A program made the translations under genes and the position numbers. This document shows, one piece after another, positions 55,501 to 64,000 of a DNA stretch of 64,000 nt. The stretch is from Onthophagus taurus (Eukaryota; Arthropoda; Insecta; Coleoptera; Scarabaeidae). The stretch is from assembly GCF_036711975.1 (NCBI RefSeq), contig NC_091966.1, forward strand, positions 33,797,501 through 33,861,500, read 5' to 3'. Every line of letters starts with the position of its first letter. Positions within the stretch are counted from its first letter, which is position 1. The notes beneath the pieces were generated by a model. That model was not told the DNA's origin. It ran no database searches and saw only the letters and a program-made list of their open reading frames with translations.

Positions 55501-58500
55501 AAATGAAAAGTGTGAAAAGTTAAGTTCGTTTCGAAAGAAGCGATTAGCCGATAAAAAATACGAATTTTCTGAAGATAACTCTGAAAATATTGTACCGTTC
55601 AACTCATTACGTCGAGAACGCCGATTTTTTAAATCAACAGATTTGAATAACGGGTTATTTCTTAGTCCCCGATCCCCAGGTTTACGATCTCCTATTCTTT
55701 CCCCAAATTCTCGTCATGGACAGTTCCGTAGTTCCCCCCATTACTCAAAATCTCCAATCAGCCCAAGAGACTCGGCCAGGAAATTTTACGTTTATTCACC
55801 CAGTTTGGACAGCGATTGTTCCGATTCCGACTCCAGGTTGATTTTAAGACAACCTGGAATTTATATGGATAGTCGTATTCCACAACATTCATCAGGTTTA
55901 TTAATTGTAGACAGTAATCGTAAAGATGATTTTGCAAGATTTATTAAGAAAGCTGTTCGAAGATACACAAGCGTTGATTATTTTGAAAATAGTTCTTTGG
56001 TATCCGGACAAAGTAAAGGTAAATTAAAATTTATTTTTATGATACAATTCATCTCCAAATAGACAGAGTGGTAGATATCATCATCTCTGATTTCCTTGAA
56101 ATTTTAATATGTGAAACTATTATGATATATACTTAAAGTTGAGTATGTAGTGCCATTTTCCATCATTACATTTTTCAAAATTTTTAAATAATCATTATTT
56201 CCATCAATTATTATGATTACATTGATGAATCTTTTTTTAGTTTGAAGGGTTTTGTTGGTACATGGTTATAAGTCAATTAATATAAACTATGGCTTCATCT
56301 ACCTAGGGAAACCTACCTAAAAGCGATTGGTTGCAGGGGATTAAATAAATCCGAATAATTAGTTGCCCATCTTTTCATTTACCAGAGAAATATAGAGATT
56401 ATAAATCTCAATTATTGTAGTTTTGGGTAAGTATAGATAAAACACGTTCCTTTATGGATTCTGCTTATATGTGATTATAAGCAGATGAATATAATTAATT
56501 TTGGAGGACAATATTACAAAGTCTATTAATTTTAAGTAGCACTTTAACTTTTTATTTATTTAAATATTTGTAATTTTCTTTCATATTGAAAATTTATAAT
56601 AGCTAAAGCATATTAAACTGCTTTAATACTAAATAAACTGAATGAAACAATCAATAAATAAAAATAAAAAATTAATTAGATATTGTTAAAAAGTTTGGCA
56701 ATTTGCGAACAAAGTTCATATTCAAATTATACTTGATCATGAGGAATGGCGTATATAGTTCTGAAACTAGATAAGTATTGTGAAAGTGGAGTTCCAAATA
56801 TGCTTTGACTATGAAAAGGAATGTGGGATGGTATTCTTGTTCATTATATCAAACGATGCTAAATTATAACACAAAAACCCTAGGAATTATCTAGTTCTAC
56901 CAAGTCCACGTTTCGCTCTATCTTTCCCTGAATTATAAGTTGCAACAATTGGTATTTTTCATTTCTTAACACATGTCCAAGGTAAGCTGTCTTCCTCGTC
57001 TTCACTATGTAAAGATCCTTGTTCAACCTTTTCAGCACTTCCTCGTTGCTCTGTCAGTATGATTGTTATATGATTCATACTGACAGTCTTCAAAGTCCAA
57101 GTTTTCCTTTGTATAGCAGAGTTGACCATGCATAACACTTTGCGTGAGTCTCAGCCCTATACATCATTCATCGCACAGTACTTCCCGATCTCCCACAAGA
57201 ACCCAAAAAGCTTGTCATGTCGCAACCGGTCGACCGCCTTTTGCAAAATCAACGAAGCAGATATGCAGATCTCTTTGTTGGTTATAACATTTTTGTGGGA
57301 GGACTTGCAGACTAAACCGAGTCAGAATGAACAATTAAACCAAAATAAAATTCAATACACACAAAAAGAAGGCACCTATTACGATAAAAAGTCTGCATTT
57401 ATCGTTGAAATGCAAATGGCACGCCAGGGAGTTGTGTTCAATCCCGAAATTTCTGAAAAATTTCAAATTCCTATAATAAAATAGCTAAAAGATGAATCTG
57501 TTCAGGATATGTTTGGAAAAGAATGTGATGCAATAACTATCTAGAAGACAATAAATAACATAAAATTTAGATTGAAGAAAAAGAATGAATTTGATTGGCT
57601 TTTTGGTGGGTCCTCTTCTAGGATTTCAAAAGCTTTGTGTCTAAAAATGTTGTATTGTTGTGTATGATTTCACATTTAACCACATTGTTGGAATTTTTGA
57701 AATTTTACTCTGTAAACTTATTTTAAATTTGAGAATCTGTTATAGCTGTCGACAACAACAGTACTAGTTACCATATCCTATGTTGATACTCAACATATCT
57801 ATTGTTAGTATGAATTACTGTGTTATGTGTTCTGGCCGGTATGCTAACTAATGAGCTTTCCCATATATTTATATCATGTCTAAAACACTGTTTTATGATT
57901 GAGATAACGAGGAGTAACTGAATTATTCACTCACAGCGCCGTAATGCATTGATTCCTGCAAATCCTCCTCTGTGAACATCAAACCACGTGGTACAAACTT
58001 CTAATACAAAGTTAGATATAAGAGTTACACAATAGCAGGATGTGTAGAAGTAAAGTTTAAGTGACAGAAACAAGCAGGAATCACATTTCACCTTTTTCAT
58101 TATTTAGCAAATCATCAGAAAAATTCAAGATTTTGCTGTAATGTTACTCTCAGCACAATGAGTATAATTTTTATAATGTTGGCTGATACAGACTCCGATC
58201 GGAGTCGTTCGGTTCATGCCATCGACTTGCTAAACAAAGCCAGGCATATTTCTCGCATAGGCATATTAGACGATCGTGTTGTTTGCTTGGTTTGTATGAA
58301 TGAAATGTTGTGGATTAGTGATTAAATTTCAGACTGTATTTAAGTAATTAGTGTTGATTTTATTATTATTGTAAAAATTAAGGGATTATTTTTGTGTGTA
58401 AAAATGAAGGCAGTGCCGTCTAGGTCAAAACAACTACATGTACAAAATAAACAAAGACTATGACATTCCTGATGTCGAATTAGATTTTATCAACTGAATC

Positions 58501-61500
58501 GGGTTTAATTCCTACTGATTTATCTTCGGAATCTGATGAAAAATAGCATCCAAATATTAAGCCACAAATAGTAGAACATTGTTTTTGATAAATAATCAGA
58601 TAATTCTTTCTCCTCTAATAATATGAGAAAATGGCTAAAAAAAATTAGTAAAAACCGATTTCTTTTAATACTAAGATGTCTTTATTTTTCTTCTCAATCA
58701 GAAGATGATATTACACCTCGTGACGTATTGCGTAAAATAAGACTTGTTATTTAGACAGTACATCAAAAACAAACACCATAAATATGACATTAAACTACAC
58801 AACAGTGTAGATAAATTGCATGATGCAGAAATAAGTGGAACGGGGCACGCTTCTAAAGTTGTAATGAAGTTGATGAAAGATATGTTAATTTAAGATCATG
58901 CATAAATACTATAATAGTTACCAATTAGCAAAAACACTTTTAGAAAACGAAATTTATTCTACTGGAACATTAATTTTCTGTAAATCTTCGTGGGAATATA
59001 AAATAACAGAAAACTTAAAATGGAGAAAACATATCATTATTCAAAGGGTGTGTCCAAGTAGGAAAATGGAAGGACAAGCATTTGTTGCACTGAGAAATAA
59101 GAGAGGTCAAGAGATATCAAAACTAATATAACAGATACATGTCTGGTATTGATCATCAAGATCAGATGCAAGCGTAATACCCATTTGAACGAAAGACCAT
59201 TGGTTGGTATAAAAAATTATTTATTGCAACTCATTATGGTCGTACTACATATATATTTGGCCCACAATATACTTTTTGAATACACGTCATTGCTGAGCAA
59301 TCTATTTCTCGAGTCAAAAATCATTATATCAGTTATGATGAATACCATGTTATTGAATGAATACCATGTTCATTGTATTCAAAATATGTTTCTAATGTGC
59401 TTATTCTTAAAAAGAATCGTTCGTTATTGCTGCTTTACTTATTTTGTTTTAAGGGGGTCTTCATAATATAATAATTCGGGAATATAGATTCGGATCATGT
59501 TCCTGCCACACACTAGGCTACACTATCGATACAAACTCGATTTTCGGTCTACAACTACGAGAACATATTTTAATATTACAGTAAAGTGCCGATTATCCGT
59601 GAACCATTTAACCGGGGTTCGAATTAACCGTGGTTGTGATGTTTAAAAATAAATTTGTTCTACACGTAAAAAATGTATGGACGGCAAAGGTCTCCATCAA
59701 AAAGCAGTATTGCTTCTTGATGATGCGCCATTTCATCCGTCAATTGAAGCGTTGTCAGCTAAGAACGGGAATATCATAGTTTTGTATCTTCCGCCAAATG
59801 TGATCGTCCTAATTCAACCCATAGATCAGGGCGTAATTGAAACAATGAAGAGGTTGTAGAGAAAAAAATTAATGATGGATCTGGTCGCAAAAGACAACAA
59901 TGCTCCATTGGAAATCAATTACGCTTCGAGATGCTGTATACAACATATCGTATGCCTGGGAAAATGTGAAAGCTACCACAATTGAAAAATGTTTTAACAA
60001 TATTTTATGCCATGAATCAGCTGAAGGACATGAAATTGATAGTGATGAACCTTTAGATGTGTTTCAGTCGTAAAAAAATGTTCAGGGCTGTGAGGAACTG
60101 GATGATGAAAATATTCTGGAATGGCTAAATATTGACTGGAATATTTTGAACTGTGAACATATCCACGACGATGATCTGGTCGATGGTGTTACCAAACCAT
60201 TCTCTAAACCGAGTTCACTCCAAGAATGTAGTGACGATGACAACTTAGATCCACAATCTAAAGCCAGCTGCAAGAAAGCACTAGGGTGCTGACACTTTTT
60301 AAATTTTATGGAACAGCAAGATGATATTAACATTCGTTCTCGAATGCAAAAGTGTCATTTCGCTATCTTGTATCAAAAATAACTAGTTTATTATTATTAT
60401 TTACTTTAGAAGGTTATTTTACACCAGTTTATTTCTTTCATTATACAATTCTGTAACCTTTTGTTAGAACAAAAATTGAACATTCGTATTTTAATAATTT
60501 TAAAACCGTCAGGTTGTATTATCCGTGGTTTTCGATTATCCGGTTTCTATTTTCAAAAAGTTACAACATGACACGAACAATACAATAAAGATTGAATACT
60601 CACCTACAATTTAGCCACATCGATATCACTTTGGAAGTGGATACAGCATGCGTTGTTGTTTTTCCTGACTACAATTTCGTAGGCTTTTCCTGACATTCTC
60701 ACAAATATTGAAATATAATTCTAATATTCTCTTTTTCGGACTTAATGTATCGCGGAGATCTTTAGGTAGATTCTAATACTTTTTGTATACTACCAATAGG
60801 AGGAAATAAAAGCGTGCAAGAGTTGCTTATCTCACATGATTCATATCTTGGATATTTGTGAATTTTGGCCAAACATTCTTATTGGAATCGTCATCATTTT
60901 CGCTGTATTAGAAGTGATTAAAATTATATTGTGGTAGGTTTGTTATACTACAATGAGGAAAAAAATGAAATTATCATTAATAAAATAGTAAATTTACTTC
61001 TTTCACCTAATACAAAATTTTTATTGAAGACTTACAATGTTTTTCTTCAATATTTAAGGAGCAATTTTAGCACCGTACATATTTCAACTTAATAAATAAA
61101 ATTTCAATACTCATTGAGTACTTCTTAGTTTCACATATTATAATTCCAGGAAAATAAAAAATGATGATTTTTTGTTTTTACTGTCTGCTTGGATATGAAT
61201 TGGACTAATTTATATTTCTAATTGAATTAATATTTTTTTATTATTTAAAACAGATGATTTTAATATGCCGATAGAAATTCCATTATTAGTTCAAAATTTC
61301 TCTGAATTGCAATACGATTCAGTACCTGAAACCCAACTGATAATAACTCAACGAACCTTCGACTGCGAACAATTTGTTCAAAGAAGAGCCCAAAAACTCT
61401 GTTCGGATCGTCATTTACAATTTCTATATTGCGAGGATTACGACGTTAAATTATTACACGTAAATAATTTTATTGGATTGTGATTAAATTCTAATGATTA

Positions 61501-61868
61501 ATGTATTTTTTTTGTAGATTTGTCCAATTGATGGACATATTGTTTGCCAGGCTGTGATAAAAATAAGTGCCCTACGTACCAACGTAGCCTATTCAAAACC
61601 GGAAATGTTCATTTCGATCGTTATGTTCACGTGGAACGTGGCCACGGATGCTTTCGAAGTAATCGAACCTCCGGATCAATACAAAATGCAGCCGTTAGTT
61701 GAAAACAACGGCGAGATTATTCCGCCCGTTGCGATACCGCCGAATAATTGTCGAAAAGTGCTCGTTATGGACATGCTTGTCGATGATGACACTAAGAAAT
61801 CGCTCAGGGATTATACGAATTGTTATGAAATTTTAATGGAGCCAGACGATTATGATGATATTTGGTAA
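49594..61868 (+). CDS. DCAF15: DDB1- and CUL4-associated factor 15
   Basis: Exons 49594-49767, 49862-49971, 50027-50296, 50371-50447, 54942-56018, 61254-61459 and 61518-61868 are phase-consistent and give about 754 aa. The N-terminal domain matches vertebrate DCAF15: [16 protein letters not shown] (compare HIFLGFSKCGRYVLSY), PDNCKYC (a CxxC pair), and [15 protein letters not shown] (compare CLRHGFMLH). The C-terminal domain keeps [19 protein letters not shown] (compare FxxxSDYDIVILEVCPE). Between them is a Ser/Pro-rich, probably disordered linker of about 300 residues with [19 protein letters not shown]15 is a substrate receptor of the CRL4 ubiquitin ligase and, in humans, the target of aryl-sulfonamide 'glue' drugs that recruit RBM39. 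The ATG at 49594 has a good context (AACATGG). Exon 3 uses the second of two overlapping GTATGT donors (after 50296), needed for phase. Introns 4 and 5 are filled with transposons. AATAAA at 61961 may end the transcript. Confidence 0.9.
51055..53925 (+). mobile_element. pogo/Tigger-like transposase A, split by a second copy
   Basis: The N-terminus starts at 51055 with [20 protein letters not shown], a pogo/CENP-B-type helix-turn-helix. After the inserted copy B it resumes near 52960 with [25 protein letters not shown] (about 53010-53065) and [38 protein letters not shown] (about 53310-53370) and an acidic C-terminal part follow in 53607-53822 ([20 protein letters not shown]). The layout is that of Tigger/Jerky-type DDE_1 transposases. 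Stops and frameshifts make it inactive. It lies inside the Tc1 element. Confidence 0.75.
51328..52880 (+). mobile_element. pogo/Tigger-like transposase B nested in copy A
   Basis: The left end CAGGTAGCCCTCGGTTTACG (from about 51332) looks like a Tigger terminal repeat. The coding remains are [20 protein letters not shown] (51480), [16 protein letters not shown] near 51690, [17 protein letters not shown] near 51915, a [20 protein letters not shown] block near 52185, and an acidic tail near 52500. It breaks copy A between its helix-turn-helix and its catalytic domain, so it inserted later. The right end is not clearly visible; 52880 is approximate. Confidence 0.65.
53990..54552 (-). pseudogene. 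Tc1-like transposase, internally deleted
   Basis: - strand from 54552: [59 protein letters not shown], then a jump to [20 protein letters not shown] (first catalytic Asp) and, after a further deletion and a stop, [18 protein letters not shown] near 54090-54045. The catalytic Glu of the NPIEH block is Val here, and the second Asp region is lost, so the enzyme is inactive. It belongs to the 50490-54911 element. Confidence 0.85.
56890..57320 (-). mobile_element. Non-LTR retrotransposon RT fragment (DCAF15 intron 5)
   Basis: - strand translation across frames gives [20 protein letters not shown] and [15 protein letters not shown] (57290-57185), the RT block with the DxxKAFD-type motif. After a deletion, [20 protein letters not shown] (about 57010-56950) and [13 protein letters not shown]-like tail sequence follow to about 56890. 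The + strand frame at 57122-57484 is its shadow. Decayed; antisense to DCAF15. Confidence 0.75.
58650..59470 (+). mobile_element. piggyBac-type transposase remnant (DCAF15 intron 5)
   Basis: Pieces in order: [20 protein letters not shown] (near 58775), [17 protein letters not shown] (58840), [20 protein letters not shown] (58904-58963, matching the piggyBac DNYYNSxxLAxxLL..TYxTGT block), [10 protein letters not shown]-like sequence (near 59050), and [12 protein letters not shown] then [15 protein letters not shown] (59140-59215, matching the RMDQMxxxYPxxRKTxxWYKKxF block). Several frameshifts. Terminal repeats and TTAA duplications are not identifiable. Confidence 0.8.
59579..60550 (+). mobile_element. 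pogo/Tigger-like element, third copy (DCAF15 intron 5)
   Basis: The left end CAGTAAAGTGCCGATTATCC at 59579 follows a TA and resembles Tigger termini. The frame 59677-59859 encodes [13 protein letters not shown] (catalytic Asp block) and [20 protein letters not shown], then ETMKRL. Later frames give a decayed C-terminus to about 60290. A related GATTATCCGG motif near 60533 marks the likely right end, about 60550. The N-terminal DNA-binding region is missing. It is a separate copy from those in intron 4. Confidence 0.78.
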
Positions 61869-61960
61869 AGAGATAATAGAAAATGTAATTTAATTGTGTG
61901 AATCTTTTGCAATTTGGTTTTTGTAAATTAATTTATTTTAGATATTTTAGTAGTATTGGT

Positions 61961-61966
61961 AATAAA
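61961..61966 (+). promoter_or_regulatory. Polyadenylation signal AATAAA, DCAF15
   Basis: AATAAA lies 93 nt downstream of the DCAF15 stop codon and before the convergent Tdc 3' end. Confidence 0.55.
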
Positions 61967-62069
61967 TAAGTGTTTACCAATAACATATCATAAAATACAA
62001 ATGTGATAAAAAAAAGATGAAATAATGAGATGAGGCGGAATTAAATCCGAGAAAATAGTCAGTATTACG

Positions 62070-62075
62070 TTTATT
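62070..62075 (-). promoter_or_regulatory. Polyadenylation signal AATAAA, Tdc
   Basis: TTTATT on the + strand reads AATAAA on the - strand, about 170 nt past the Tdc stop codon. With the DCAF15 signal at 61961 it suggests that the two convergent transcripts end about 100 bp apart without overlapping. Confidence 0.45.
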
Positions 62076-62246
62076 AGTTTTTAAGTTGTAAAAAGCATGT
62101 ACAAACCAGTTTACGCAAATTCAAAAGAAAAAATTCGTAGGTGTATTTAAATAGGTTTAATCAACTTTTACGTTCATCTTAAGACTGTACCATTTCCAAT
62201 AATATAATTTACTTTAAATGAGAGAAAATGTTTCATCTAAGAATCC

Positions 62247-63524
62247 CTAAGATTCCATCTCCTCATCATCTGGTACCAAAATTGGAGTAGCACCATCGTA
62301 TAAACTACCTTTCCTTAACGATTTTTTATAAATATCCCAACTTACGCTGCGAGTAAAAGAAAATCTTTTCGCTTTTGATTCGGATAATGACGTTAACGGA
62401 ATATCTAACGAACTCATTACTTCATCAGCGAATTTTTTAATAACACTCCAAGCGTAATCCATATCTTTATTTTTAGCACGTTCAGAAACTACGCAAAATC
62501 TCAAAACGAATTTACCTCTAACACATGAAGGAATCATATGAAGATGTCCCGACAAATTTATCTTCGCTAAAAGATTCCGATTTATCGCATCCGGTGCGAT
62601 TAATCTCAAACAAACCAAGCCCAATACAACATCGTTCATCACTTCAAATCTTTTGTCATTTCTTACCAAAGAAGCGAAATACGTAGCTAATTTAATATGG
62701 TTCCTAATATAATTTTGTAAACCGGATATTCCATATTTTCTCATAACAAACCATAACTTTAATGATCGAAATCGTCTACTTAAAGAGATTCCCCAATGTC
62801 GATAATCAATCGCTTGGTTTGAATTCGCATGTTGTAAATAAAGGGGGTCCACAATTAAAGCTGTCGTTAATTTTAAACGATTTTTAACCCAAAGTACCGA
62901 ACAATCAAAATTAACCAGTAAAAACTTGTTCGGGTTTGCATTAAAAGAATCCGCGTATTCAATTCCGGACATTAAATATTTTAATTCGGGGCAAATAAAA
63001 GCACTTCCGGCGTATGCTGCATCTACGTGTAACCATGTACAAGATTGCGTTACGCAAAGCCTTCCTAACTCTTCTATATTATCAAAAGCACAACTTCCGG
63101 TCGATCCTAATGTTGCAGAAACAAAAAACGGAGTTAATCCGTTCGCTTCATCTTCTTCGATCGCATTTTGTAGGGCTTCACCACGTAAGCTTCCATTTTC
63201 ATCCGGTTCTAATTCTCGTAATTTTACTAAGAGGATTTTTGCAGCTTTTTCGACGCAAGAATGTGCTTCTTTTGAACAATACGCTATTAATTTTGGTAAA
63301 AAAATACTATCATCTAATTGGGTATTTTCTTTTTTTAAATAATTTATAGCTGCATTTCTTGCTGCTAACATTGTTACTAAAACGCATTCACTAGCTGATG
63401 ATTCAATCACACCACCACCTTTACTATTTGGTTGCGATGTTATAAAATTTGATGGAAGTCCAATTGCTTTTCCATACCAATCGAGTACTATTGTTTCTAA
63501 TTCTGTACAAGCTGGACTGGCAGC
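62247..63524 (-). CDS. Tdc: Tyrosine decarboxylase, 3' exon (partial gene)
   Basis: One large phase-0 exon of 425 codons, bordered upstream by TTTTTAG, covers most of a PLP-dependent group II decarboxylase. It begins AASPACTELETIVLDW. Visible landmarks, numbered from the exon start: GGGVIESSASECVLV (36-50), AYCSKEAHS with the PLP-stacking His at about 88, TLGSTGSCAFD, HVDAAYAG with the PLP Asp at about 168, and NPNKF with the Schiff-base Lys at about 200. DYRHWGISLSRRFRSLKLWF follows. Class-specific blocks (KYGISGLQNYIRNHIKLA, LTTALIVDPLYLQH, IDYRHW) fit insect Tdc better than Ddc or Hdc as I recall them. Tdc converts tyrosine to tyramine, the octopamine precursor, in neurons and some peripheral tissues. 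The first exons (about 100 residues) lie beyond 64000. The residue after the active-site Lys is Phe; most relatives have Trp. It is convergent with DCAF15, 378 bp apart at the stop codons. Confidence 0.93.
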   Translation of the reverse strand, partial: AASPACTELETIVLDWYGKAIGLPSNFITSQPNSKGGGVIESSASECVLVTMLAARNAAINYLKKENTQLDDSIFLPKLIAYCSKEAHSCVEKAAKILLVKLRELEPDENGSLRGEALQNAIEEDEANGLTPFFVSATLGSTGSCAFDNIEELGRLCVTQSCTWLHVDAAYAGSAFICPELKYLMSGIEYADSFNANPNKFLLVNFDCSVLWVKNRLKLTTALIVDPLYLQHANSNQAIDYRHWGISLSRRFRSLKLWFVMRKYGISGLQNYIRNHIKLATYFASLVRNDKRFEVMNDVVLGLVCLRLIAPDAINRNLLAKINLSGHLHMIPSCVRGKFVLRFCVVSERAKNKDMDYAWSVIKKFADEVMSSLDIPLTSLSESKAKRFSFTRSVSWDIYKKSLRKGSLYDGATPILVPDDEEMES

Positions 63525-64000
63525 CTAAAAAGAAATATGATTTTGGAGTACATTGGTATTATTTTTTGATATTTTTTTTTAAATAGTGTTTTTACAGGAA
63601 GTAGTTTTATATTATAACGGGGGTGGTGAAAATTTGGTTGGGTCTGGTAGGTTTTTCAAGGTCAGATTTTGATGATATATGTATATTTATAGTTGTAAAG
63701 CATCAAATTTGTTTTAGGAAATGGAAAACTACCGAATACCAAAATATGATAATTTAAGCCAACAGTCTTTATGGCAATGTCGTTTGTTTAAAGGAAAATT
63801 TAAAATTAATTTTTGTTCATCTTTATATCAAAAAAAAGTATCAAGATGTAATTCCCCTTGTCCAACACTGGTGATCGAAGAAAGACTATTAGAGCTTATT
63901 GAAGCTAGATATTAAGAACTATAAACTTGTATCCGCCTTCAATGGCAAAATATATAGTCATGATAAATCAATGTAATGGAACTAGGACGGTGTTCGTCGA
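63525..64000. other. Intron of Tdc, right edge of window
   Basis: This should be the intron before the Tdc 3' exon. It contains a + strand frame of 64 codons at 63721-63915 (MENYRIPKYDNLSQQSLWQC and SRCNSPCPTLVIEERLLELI) with somewhat protein-like composition but no recognised family; it may be a transposon scrap. No further Tdc exon is visible. Confidence 0.4.

Noticed and set aside
57122-57484. 120-codon + strand frame
   Set aside because: It overlaps a - strand reverse transcriptase block with [14 protein letters not shown]; the + frame has no domain and is its shadow.
62926-63349. Two long + strand frames in the Tdc exon
   Set aside because: Antisense shadows; the - strand has a full decarboxylase with catalytic residues.

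Overview
The window looks like nuclear DNA of an insect, most plausibly a beetle or another holometabolous insect; the order is an inference. It is AT-rich, with GT-AG introns that range from about 58 bp to several kb. It carries the insect versions of conserved animal genes, including tyrosine decarboxylase and a concertina-type G-alpha, and a large load of decayed transposons. No bacterial, organellar or intact viral segment is visible.

Six protein-coding genes can be assembled exon by exon with consistent reading phase. In order they are: (1) a SPATA6-like gene, + strand, 515-5081, seven exons, about 437 aa; (2) ABCF3, - strand, 5532-17704, nine exons, about 711 aa, convergent with gene 1; (3) a G-alpha-12/13 gene (concertina), - strand, 21564-22738, two exons, 371 aa; (4) an inositol-trisphosphate 3-kinase, + strand, core exons 41349-49017, with possible far-upstream alternative first exons at 27696-27767 and 29382-29465; (5) a DCAF15 orthologue, + strand, 49594-61868, seven exons, about 754 aa; (6) the 3' exon of a tyrosine decarboxylase, - strand, 62247-63524, convergent with DCAF15 and continuing past the right edge.

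The rest is introns and intergenic DNA filled with transposon remains. Seven or more non-LTR retrotransposon fragments have endonuclease and/or reverse transcriptase homology. There are two Tc1-like elements, three pogo/Tigger-like copies, a piggyBac remnant, a PIF/Harbinger element with a clear TAA target duplication, an IS630-like DDE element, a Mutator-like/YqaJ remnant, a THAP-domain fragment and several long-inverted-repeat elements. Many are nested. The deepest case is DCAF15 intron 4, which consists almost entirely of a Tc1 element holding a pogo element that holds a second pogo element.

The genes do not form a pathway. Two touch signalling (the G-alpha and the IP3 kinase), one makes tyramine for octopamine signalling (Tdc), one acts in ubiquitin ligation (DCAF15), one is a soluble ABC-F ATPase, and one is a sperm-flagellum-associated family member. 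I see no convincing undescribed gene system. The most rewarding leads are the modular phase-0 first exons and a CRE-like palindrome in the IP3-kinase locus, the cysteine-rich C-terminus of the SPATA6-like protein, the nested transposon stacks, and a tandem hairpin repeat of about 177 bp with related copies 5 and 18 kb away.
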